Shown piece after piece: positions 39,001 to 47,399 of a stretch of DNA of 64,000 nucleotides (position 1 is the stretch's first letter; every line of letters begins with the position of its first letter). The stretch covers positions 31,931,794-31,995,793 of the forward strand of contig NW_023998416.1 in the NCBI RefSeq assembly GCF_014805625.2, given 5' to 3'. A model generated the notes under the pieces. That model had not been told where the DNA came from and searched no databases. It was given only the letters and a program-made list of their open reading frames with translations. This DNA comes from Glossina fuscipes. Lineage: Eukaryota > Arthropoda > Insecta > Diptera > Glossinidae. The position numbers were made by a program, and so were the translations under genes.

Positions 39001-40050
39001 TTTTTATTAGTTTTGCTTTGGGTTTTATGTTTAGCAGAGATTTGGTCTCGACTTTCATTCACTGCATTTAAAAACTATGTGAGCGTTACGTTGCGTCTCC
39101 ATGAGCAATCAAACAAAGCAAAACCGAGAGTTTGCGTAGCAAATCAATTATTTTGTACTAACAATTTCTTTGTTAGTACTTTATTGTAGAAAAGAATATA
39201 TAAGAGGGAATTAAAAAATTAATCGTTTTATTATATTAGTTCTTATATTTGTATTTTAAATGATGTTAATTAGAACTTTATTGGGATCCGATGAATTGGC
39301 TTTTTCCGTTAGTTTTTTATATAAATATTTTTCTATATTGGATCAGCCAGTAACCATAATAACCTTTCGAAATTTTTCCAATAATGAGAAAACGCAAAAA
39401 ACGCAACAGTTCCAGATAAGTGAACCTGCAGCTGCAAATAATACGAAACGCTCAAGGCATTCAATTACCTAAATTATCTATCTGGATCTATGATATAAAC
39501 GCCGAAGCATTCAATTCTTTTATTTGATTATTCCAATTTGCTTGATTTTTTGCTTGAGAGCCTATTATTTTAAATCGATGTAGTCAATCTGAAGCTTTCG
39601 CAATGTCTTCAATGTGCGGTCAAATCTTGATTATCTTCAAACCATCATCAAACGAACATACCCCTGCATTACCTATCAACCACGTGAGCGAGCTCTCTCA
39701 GCAGAACAGGAGCAAACGCTTACGTAGGTTCAATATCGTTGGTTCCAAAACAAGAAGACTTCTAGTGACTCTATACACAATTTATATACACACTTTAAAT
39801 CACTTCGAATCAAATTTCGATTACAAAATTTTATTAATAAAACAGAAAGTTTGTTTATTTATTTGTTACTACAAGTTACGTACACTTTTATGAATGAATG
39901 AAAGAACAAAAAATTAATTAGATTTCTCTCCAAATAAATTAAACGTTGCGGAGAAGGTTTCAAGCAAATACCTTTAGAGAAAACGCAAATGATTTCACAA
40001 TGGAAGGTGAGATTAGTAGGAACGCATAAGTTTCAAATAAAAATTCAATA
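36100..40050. other. Non-coding stretch with faint repeat traces
   Basis: No gene is supported. Pyrimidine-rich GTCCGTTCGCTTGTCCGCCCGCCCG at about 37411-37435 is a decayed minus-strand copy of the ACAGACGGACAG repeat end. A perfect 10-bp hairpin lies at 39155-39179. Overlapping frames at 38489-39189 (117 and 140 codons) lack motifs and have a competing minus-strand frame, so I treat them as chance. Confidence 0.5.
39155..39179. other. Perfect inverted repeat, 10-bp stem
   Basis: GTACTAACAA at 39155-39164 is exactly complementary to TTGTTAGTAC at 39170-39179, with a 5-nt loop (TTTCT). It is too short for a microRNA precursor, and no poly-T or gene end is associated. Confidence 0.6.
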
Positions 40051-40261
40051 GCTATTCCAAGCTTTCGGATAAAATAGAACAATATATATATGTATATATA
40101 TAGAATGAATGCATGACAATGTAAATGAAAAGGCAAAAGAAAATTGAAAGTTTATCCATTTGCTGACAGTCTTTGGGTAAACTAAAAGCCTCAAGTCCGT
40201 AGATCTTAAGATGGAATCTAAAAAAAGGAAACATGTGTGCTTGTATTAGAACAAGTAAATT

Positions 40262-41539
40262 CTACAATACCTCAAAGTATTTGGCGCAATCGTCATAAGT
40301 CAAATTCCGTTTACCACGTAAGCTCTGAAACGCTTTATTTACTTTCTCCAATTTTCCGGAATATTCTTCGAGCTCTTTAGGCCTTAAAATCCCCATTAAA
40401 TTGTGCGATGGACTCCAAAAATATTTCAATTCACGTTTACGGAAATACGTTGTGAACTCATTCAAAATCTTAAAACAAACGTGGTCAGAAAAAACGTTTT
40501 TCGCATTGTTCATGCGTTCAATGCGTTTGTAATATTTACCTCTGGAAACAGCTCACCAACGGAACGCTCCCAATAGCGGCCTCGGTTATTTTCTTTCATT
40601 TCTTTCACTTTCCACAAAAACATGCTAGTGAAGAAAACGCTTTTTAATCTATCAAGCTCAAAGTGGTCACGCAAAGATTTCAGCAAGCGAAACACGACTT
40701 TTAAATTTTGTTTATTGAACAAGTGATCGTGCTCGGCTTTCGGATTCACAAGCAGAAAAGAGAAGTCGCTTAAAGATTTGTTCTCGCTCTTAAAATGCTT
40801 TGGCACAGCATACCACAGCTTTAAGTAACTGGAATAGTCGTCTAAGTAACTGGAATAGGTCTTTAACCATTCTATATTTTCAATTTCCACGGTTACGACG
40901 AAATCGATGGATATGGAAAAATCCGTATCTTTACAATCTTTTGCATACAAAGTATGGGCAACGCTCCTTTTCGAGTACGTTATATCTAAACTTCTGCCAT
41001 ACGATGTTAAAGATCGCGGCATTACCTTCTCAATGATGCTTGCTACCCAATCTCCGAGCTTTCCACGATCTAGCAGCTTCCGAGCTGAGTCACGGGTTAA
41101 CTTAACAAGTTGGCTGTGTACGTAACGTAGACTGTGATCGTTATTAAGTTCGTTTAACAGATCGTTAAACTCCAATTGTATAAAACCTGGTCGATCGTTG
41201 TCTTGTCTTATGCGCATCTTCTCTCCATATGGCATTCTTAATGTCAAAAGAACATCAAACTCGCTGGGTTTTTCTAGGCGAACATTGTGCATGTAACTGC
41301 CTGCAATTACATTCGTAACGGATAAGAGTTAGAATTAAAGAGTGGATGGCATCAGCGAACTTACCAAATAAATTGTAACCTTTGTATAGTCTTTTAAAGA
41401 CCGGATCCGCTTCAGACATACGATTTAACAAAAAATCGCGTATACTATTGTATACGTCGGTATAAGGCTTACGATCGTTGTCATCAATACTTACCTTATT
41501 ATCTATTTTTCGTAAATGAATATCTAATTGCGTCGACAT
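40262..41539 (-). CDS. cGAS-like receptor (Mab-21 domain nucleotidyltransferase), 3 exons
   Basis: Coding exons (minus): 41539-41365, 41300-40540 and 40468-40262, giving 380 aa; introns of 64 and 71 bp are GT-AG. The true start is ATG 41539 (MSTQLDIH). The catalytic motifs of the cGAS/Mab-21 fold are complete: G59-S60 in LFGSYMHNV, E72 and D74 in SEFDVLLTL, and D191 in SISIDFVVTVE. They match in layout the GSYY...NEFDV and ISVDI motifs of vertebrate cGAS. The C-terminal Mab-21 helical half follows (WYAVPKHF at about 221, LKSLRDHFELDRLKSVF at about 265-281, ELKYFWSPSHNLM in exon 3). No vertebrate-type zinc-thumb cluster is evident, as in known fly cGLRs. Family knowledge: fly cGLRs bind dsRNA or related ligands and make cyclic dinucleotides that activate STING. 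That this copy does so is inferred from its intact triad; the ligand cannot be read from sequence. An acceptor (ACTCTTTGCAG, AG at 41552-41551) just upstream suggests a 5'-UTR intron. Codons 209-221 hold a duplicated YSSYL. Which paralogue it matches is not decided. Confidence 0.93.
40822..40858 (-). repeat. 21-bp in-frame tandem duplication inside the cGLR gene
   Basis: The 16-base block TAAGTAACTGGAATAG occurs at 40822 and 40843, with a period of exactly 21 bp (7 codons). It encodes YSSYLDD followed by YSSYLK, just after the third catalytic acidic residue. The frame is kept, so the duplication only lengthens a loop or helix by seven residues. Confidence 0.85.
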
Positions 41540-42346
41540 CTTCAATTAAACTGCAAAGAGTAAAGATTTTTATTAAAATCTGGATATCTTCTTTATATCA
41601 CTGTTCATAAATATAATTGGAAGCCAAAGAAAATTCTAAGCTGGAAGGCATGCGCAAATAGTTAAGTTCTCTCAGTTCACGTATACAGTCCCTGCATCGG
41701 ATCATAGTACAATAAACTGAACTGAATGCTGACAACCAGAGTTTTAGACAGTTCTGAGCTCACCGCAACTTAGCTTGAACGTTCCAAAGTGCAAGAGTTG
41801 AGGAGGATAGATCCTAATTCAAATTTTCAGCGTTTTGCTCTCCGAGCAAGTGCCGCTACAATTATTACCACATTTTAAACCACAAGAACCAAAGTACTAA
41901 CCAATTTCACTATTCTAATTGTCAAGGCGATCCATGCTCACACTTTGTTCCGTATCATTATCTTATTAACTTTCGAGAAATTAACTTAACCTTCAATAAT
42001 TAAATGTCTTACGCAATTGATTTATCTACTTTTCTCTCAAGGGAGAAATATATTTATCACTCCAATAACAATCTAAGCTTAGTTAGTATGCCATTTTCAC
42101 TAAACTACAATATATTATCAAGGTTAGGTTGCTCCCTTCTGGAGGCATGAAAACTGCAAGACACGAAAGTAAGGAAGTAATGCTATTTTTGCACCCAAGT
42201 ATTCCAACCAAAACTAAACTAACTAAAATTTCTCTTAGTTTAACAAAATCAAATCAAAATTTCATTTTACCGAAATCGAACTAAAATTTTTCTTACTTTA
42301 ACAAAATCGAACCAAAATTCGAAAATTCACCCGGTTAAGTGCTGCT
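41540..42346. other. cGLR upstream region up to the assembly gap
   Basis: Presumably holds the promoter and 5'-UTR exon of the minus-strand cGLR gene; the acceptor at 41551-41552 is the only element I can place. I see no clear TATA box or NF-kappaB-type GGGRNNYYCC site. The last 125 bp before the Ns are a 58-bp tandem repeat. Confidence 0.5.
42221..42346. repeat. 58-bp tandem repeat at gap edge
   Basis: AACTAAAATTTCTCTTAGTT begins at 42221 and recurs as AACTAAAATTTTTCTTACTT at 42279. Both are followed by TAACAAAATCRAAYCAAAATT, giving a 58-bp period. The second unit runs directly into the N run, so the true array may be longer than assembled. Confidence 0.8.
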
Positions 42347-42356
42347 NNNNNNNNNN
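42347..42356. other. Assembly gap (10 N)
   Basis: Ten Ns between GTTAAGTGCTGCT and ACTTACACCTTTGC. The uniform length of ten suggests a placeholder of unknown true size. Missing sequence probably includes the 5' part of the retrotransposon to its right and more of the tandem repeat to its left. Confidence 0.98.
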
Positions 42357-44445
42357 ACTTACACCTTTGCTTTCTTAGTGTAATAAATACTTTTATTAAT
42401 TGGCCGCTCTACTATACAACTGTCCACGTTCACACTCCAAGGAAAACTAAAATATAATTCGAAACTATTCTTATGTTGAGAACAAACGAAACTTTTCGAT
42501 TGCTAATTTTGAGTTATCAGGAAACTACCCATATCCTATAACTAACTCGGTTTCAATACCTAACTTGGTTATTTCGGAAGATGATGTTTTCAAAGGGTTA
42601 AGTTCTCTAAAATACAGTTGTTCGCCTGGACCTGATGGAATTCCATCATGTGTACTTAAATCTTGCGCTGTCGAGTTGTGTGGTGTGATCTCAAAGATTT
42701 TTAACATGTCCTTGTGTTCAGGTGTTTTCCCTTCATGTTGGAAGAGTAGTTTCCTTATTCCTATCCACAAGAGTGGAAGTAGACAATTTGTTGAGAACTA
42801 CAGAGGCATAGCCAAGTTGAGTGTCTTGCCCAAGTTGTTCGAGCGTATTGTGACTCAGCATTTAGCCTTTGCCATTAATTCGTATATTTCTCCGCACCAG
42901 CACGGCTTTCGGAAAGGGCGATCTACAGTCACCAACTTGTTAGAGTTTACCTGTCATGTTTTCAAGGCTTTTTCTAGTGGCTCTCGCACAGATGTTATTT
43001 ACACTGATTTAAGCAAAGCATTTGATTTGGTTAACCATAGACTACTTATCTTTAAACTCCAAGCCTCTGGTTTCCCACCCTACTTAGTGAAATGGATAAG
43101 CTCTTATCTGCACAATAGATCCTTCAGAGTTTTGTTTAACTTCATTAGCTCGGATGAATTCCCCGTTACGTCTGGCGTACCTCAAGGAAGTCACTTGGGT
43201 CCCATTTTATTTAGTTTATACATTAACGATCTCCCATCGGTGGTTAATTCCAGCCAGATCTTAATGTATGCTGATGATGTGAAACTGTTTTCTTCCTTCT
43301 CTGTTGAATCGCAATCACATCAGCTTCAAGGTGATTTAGATAATTTTGTTGCATGGTGCTCTTTGAATCTCCTGCAACTAAATCTGAGTAAATGTAAGAA
43401 GCTTTCATTCTCAAGAAGAAAGTCATTCATTACTCAGTATTTCATAGATTCGCATAAGTTGGAGGACGTCGATTCGATTACGGATTTAGGCGTCCTATTT
43501 GACCATAGGTTACGTTTTAACTTGCATATTGAGCTCTCGATTAGCAAAGCTAGGTCCGCGCTTGGTTTTATAAAAAGGTGGTCCAAAGAGCTTGATGATC
43601 CCTACATTACGAAAAGGCTGTACATGTGTTTGGTTAGACCCATACTCGAGTATGCCTCAGTTGTGTGGTCTCCTTCATATAGGTGCTACGTAGATTCAAT
43701 TGAATCAGTTCAAAAGCAATTCTTGCTGTTTGCCCTTAGAAATTTGGGTTGGGATCCGATTGCCTCTCTTCCTCCGTATGAAAATAGGTTGCTTCTGCTG
43801 TCCCTACCGTCTCTTGAGAAACGTAGATTTGTTCTTGGCGTTTCCTTTCTAATTAAAGTAATAAATGGTGCTATTGACTCGCCTTCATTACTTGGTGAAG
43901 TAAGCTTCAATGTCCCTAACCGCTTCTCTAGGCACTTTATCTTGGTAAAGCTTAATCAGTGTAAATTTAATTATGAGCTGTTCAATCCGCTCAGAGTCGT
44001 TTGCAAGAACCTAAATGACGTCTACCACTTATTCTCGTTATCGGACTCTTTAAAGTCCATTAAAGCAACATTGCTTAATACGCGCGATTTACCTATGTCG
44101 TATTTAAACTAGCTTTTATCCTTAAAAAGTCGTTACGTTTCGAAAGTGAATTATTGTCAATTTATTATCGGTTGCCAGGCTTATGCATGTTTGCGATGGC
44201 TTAGGGGTTCATTTGCAATTTGATCCTGTACCGGTTGTAAGTGTGCTCCTATGCTGATAGTGTACATGCTTTTTTTTCTTTTTTCTTTTTCTTTTTTTTT
44301 TTTCTTCTTATTTGTTTTATTATGCTTATACTCAATTTTATTGTTAATTAATATTAGTTTTGCATTAAGAGCCTATTGAACTCGACTGCTATTTGTTTAG
44401 TTGAGTTTCTAGTATAAGTGGAATAAAATAAATAAATAAATAAAA
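42357..44445 (+). mobile_element. Non-LTR retrotransposon (LINE), 5'-incomplete
   Basis: The element comprises the RT frame, a 3' UTR of about 300 bp with a T/C-rich tract (44270-44310), and a terminal GGAATAAAATAAATAAATAAATAAA tail at about 44420-44445, the short A-rich tandem end usual in insect LINEs. The right flank begins about AAAGCGCGTCTGTG. No target-site duplication can be defined because the left end is lost in or before the gap. Confidence 0.85.
42451..44112 (+). CDS. Reverse transcriptase ORF of a Jockey/CR1-like LINE, 5'-incomplete
   Basis: The frame is open from 42451 (after a TAA) to TAG 44112, about 553 codons without interruption. Fingers and palm motifs appear in order: SPGPDGIPSCVLK, FLIPIHKSG, NYRGIAKLSVLPKLFE, HGFRKGRSTVTNLLEF, motif A YTDLSKAFD (catalytic Asp at 43006), motif B SGVPQGSHLGPILF, and motif C YADD (43267-43278). 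The C-terminal part (RLYMCLVRPILEYASVVWSP) is typical of non-LTR elements. The enzyme performs target-primed reverse transcription of its own RNA. The N-terminal endonuclease and ORF1 are not present between the gap and the frame, so the copy is either 5'-truncated or cut by the gap. The absence of stops or shifts suggests a recent insertion. No in-frame ATG near the left edge is convincing as a natural start. The clade is assigned by motif style only. Confidence 0.93.
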   Translation, partial: NIIRNYSYVENKRNFSIANFELSGNYPYPITNSVSIPNLVISEDDVFKGLSSLKYSCSPGPDGIPSCVLKSCAVELCGVISKIFNMSLCSGVFPSCWKSSFLIPIHKSGSRQFVENYRGIAKLSVLPKLFERIVTQHLAFAINSYISPHQHGFRKGRSTVTNLLEFTCHVFKAFSSGSRTDVIYTDLSKAFDLVNHRLLIFKLQASGFPPYLVKWISSYLHNRSFRVLFNFISSDEFPVTSGVPQGSHLGPILFSLYINDLPSVVNSSQILMYADDVKLFSSFSVESQSHQLQGDLDNFVAWCSLNLLQLNLSKCKKLSFSRRKSFITQYFIDSHKLEDVDSITDLGVLFDHRLRFNLHIELSISKARSALGFIKRWSKELDDPYITKRLYMCLVRPILEYASVVWSPSYRCYVDSIESVQKQFLLFALRNLGWDPIASLPPYENRLLLLSLPSLEKRRFVLGVSFLIKVINGAIDSPSLLGEVSFNVPNRFSRHFILVKLNQCKFNYELFNPLRVVCKNLNDVYHLFSLSDSLKSIKATLLNTRDLPMSYLN

Positions 44446-44754
44446 AGCGCGTCTGTGTAGCTTGAGCCTTTTTTGAAAAGGGGGATTTACCCAAAAAACA
44501 CACGAGAAAAGTAGACGCGATGAGTAAGCCCTTATGCATTAGACGTTTATGCTAAAAAATGTACCTGTGTGTGTCGCAACGAAACTACAGTAACAGAATA
44601 GTTTTTATCTCTTTCTTCTTGCAAAGCATGCGTGAAGTTAACAACATGTGGTTTGCCGTGATGTGAAAGCAAAGATGCTAAGCTGTGTTTTTAACACGTT
44701 CGCGATACAGCAGACGTTAGAAACTAAAGATACGATCCGATACCAAGACAACAT

Positions 44755-45062
44755 TTGGCCAAAGTTTCGCAGATTGAATTTCGATCCATTATGATTTTTT
44801 TGTGTTATTGGTGTGGCAAATAAATATTGAGGTTCTTTTTGGACCCAGCTTTGAGCAAATGATTTAAAACTGTTTTGTGGTCGATCTTTAGCTCTTGGAC
44901 GATATTACGATTGCTAACATGCCTGTCAACTGGATCATTTCTTCGATTTCATCGACATTTTCGACCTGTGCGAGGTGTATCTTTATCATCAGAAACACAT
45001 GAACGGAATGGACGAAACCAATATTACACGCAATTGGCTATTGCAGTATTGGGACCTTAAAA
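44755..45062 (-). pseudogene. Degraded mariner transposase, N-terminal fragment
   Basis: On the minus strand three successive frames together resemble the N-terminal DNA-binding part of mariner transposases. These are WFRPFRSCVSDDKDTPRTGR (45022-44963), then ENVDEIEEMIQ, then NRNIVQELKIDHKTVLNHLL with AGSKKNLNIYLPHQ. A stop interrupts before HKKIIMDRNSICETLA. Family equivalents are the WFxRFRSGxFDxxDxPRSGRP linker, the second HTH (AEELxxxHxTVxxHL) and WVPHEL. At least two frameshifts and one stop are present, and the catalytic DD34D domain is absent. No inverted terminal repeats were identified. Confidence 0.85.
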
Positions 45063-45064
45063 AC

Positions 45065-47399
45065 CCTTTACAATGGCTGGCTTGCATTTTCGTCTTTACC
45101 AAAGAAAAAGTGTAAATTGTACCGAACATTCTCTTTGCTGAGTTCCCTTTTTAACACCCTGTAACTGAAAGGACTACGTAAAAAATAGCAAAAGCAATTT
45201 TTTTGGTGCGAAACGTCACCTTTCCAACGAGCATAAATCTGAAATTGTTGGATTGATACTTTCCAAGATATCGATCGCTTTCGTGCTTTGATCGGGTCAT
45301 CTTTAGCCTACTTTTCAGAACTTTATATCTTCTTCTTCTACTATCATCCTACAGTAGTTCGCTTTCTACTATAACTGCCGCCTGCTCTTTTTTAACAAAT
45401 TTTGCAGTGTACATTGTAAGTTTGGACATTTCATATCTATATCAGTTGGACAGTTAATGTTTTCTTGCTTTGTTGTGAACTGATAGTTTCTACGCTCGAA
45501 AGATCGATGTCCTTGTCGTTGCCAATTAAAACGTAATGTGTGGTAGGCTGTAAAGCTCAATAAGTTTGCTTTTGCAAAAACAACGATTTGTACAGACAGA
45601 CAAGTTTTGCATCTATCCCCATAGAGTTTGAGGTTTTTTTTATGTTGTTTATATATTTTATACATAGACATATTATATATACTGTTAAAATTTACACTTT
45701 TTACATATATTTTTCTTAGGGCTAAGTTTTTTAAGGTGAAGAAGTCGTACAGGAAATGCCAAAAGATACCACGCCAACTGAATGTAGGTTTTGGTCGCTA
45801 CCCTTTAATTTATGTATTCGCCTTCATTTTACCAGAAAAAGCATTTAAGTATAAGAAAACAAAGCATTTAAGTATAAGAAAACAAAGCGGAATAAATGGA
45901 TATTAGTAACAATGTAGGCAGACTTGCTTTGATTTCATCAACAGAAACGCTAAGTACGTCGAGCGGTTTTTAAAGCTGAAGCCTTTTTTTCAAAAAAAAT
46001 AGTAGATTTGCTAGATAAAACAGTCGCTATAACTTCGCTAAGCTTGTGGGACTCTATGAGCCTTTTGCTGCTTGTGGTGTTTGTCTCATTCTCTGTTTGT
46101 GTGACACTTTATTGAAATTGTTCGATAAGTACAGAGGATCTCACTCACTCATTTAAAGCATTCTCCGATACTGTTGCCTTGACTTCTCTTAGAGTAAAGT
46201 CTTTTCGATTATTGCTATTGTGATTTGTTTTGCAGCTTTTCAAAAGGCTCTTGTTAGGCTTAGCCATAGCATAACTCATTGTAGACCGATTAAGGCCATC
46301 TTAATAAAGTTATTTTGCGACACCCTCGTCAAAAGCAATTATACGGGGGCTTAACTTTCAAGGATAGTCCTTAACGCCTACAGAGCTAAATTTAATATCT
46401 CAAAACTTTCAAGCCTGGAAAAGAATTCAGACTATATATATATACGAACAGATAGTAAATTTATCTGGAACCTCGAAGTATATCATCTAACGAAACTTTT
46501 GAACCGAACCTGTTACTCTTAACTAACACTTTTTACAATTATGTCTTGACAACATTTGAAGTAGTTGCTTCAGCTGACCTTTGGAAAACAGTAGTTTCTT
46601 TATTTTTGCCTCTTTTTAAAGTTTGTCATCAGATCATATAAACGATTATCTCACATCTGCTCTTTCGTACACTTCTCTTATCTACCTAACGCTTCTGCTC
46701 TCCTCGACACATATCACGCTATGAAATTCTCACTGCACTGTATCACCTCAAAATCATTTGCAAAATAAACATAATCCTAGAATACATTAGTGCTGAAATA
46801 AAATGGAATAAGCAAATAACTGGAAAACTTGGGAAACGTCGTTTTGTTAAAAGCCCTTTGAGTATGCTACAGCTTCTTGCAAAATAATCGCTTCTACGCG
46901 GGGAACACACAAAACATATATACTACTACAGTCAAACCCTCTTTCCTTGTTACGGTTCAAAAATAGAACGTCATGTTCGCATTGAACCTGTTTTACTCAG
47001 CACAGTGAATCGTCTGCTGTTGATTTGCTGAATTAAAGCAGAAGGAAAGGAAAAAGAAGTTCGAGATTTCAGAAGCGGTTTTTTGTCAGCATATAGGTGA
47101 ATATATCAGTTACGGTCTTATGTAATTATCTCCACTTAAAATTTAATAAGTATAATAAACATTTCAAAAATTTTCTTCAACCATTTAATAAAATCTACAT
47201 TTATTTGAAAATATTTAATATAAGAAAAAGGAAAAACAGTTCAACATTTAGTTTTCAAATTCTTTCTTTGTTCGCAACGAATACTTAATGAGAGGCAAAG
47301 CAATTATGAAAAAATATCACAAAAACATGATATAACCTAGAAAATCTAGCTTACTGCTGGGCAAAAAATTGACAAAAGAACGGTTTATAAAATAGAGAA
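45065..47399. other. Non-coding stretch between the mariner fossil and the CRAL-TRIO gene
   Basis: No gene is seen. A 23-bp perfect tandem duplication lies at 45841-45886. Frames of 63-100 codons have no motifs. The 3' end of the minus-strand CRAL-TRIO gene would extend into the right edge, but I find no clear AATAAA signal on the minus strand within the first 100 bp after the stop. Confidence 0.5.
45841..45886. repeat. 23-bp perfect tandem duplication
   Basis: GCATTTAAGTATAAGAAAAC plus AAA is repeated exactly twice (45841-45863 and 45864-45886). The lack of differences implies a recent replication slippage or unequal exchange event. Confidence 0.9.

Noticed and set aside
38489..39189. Overlapping frames of 117 and 140 codons on the plus strand.
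   Set aside because: No motifs, a competing minus-strand frame over the same DNA, and no splice or start context. Consistent with chance.
42525..43910. Minus-strand frames within the LINE.
   Set aside because: They are shadows of the plus-strand reverse-transcriptase frame, whose motifs are unambiguous.
44875..45060. 61-codon plus-strand frame over the mariner fossil.
   Set aside because: The mariner similarity is on the minus strand in three frames; the plus-strand frame has no resemblance to anything.
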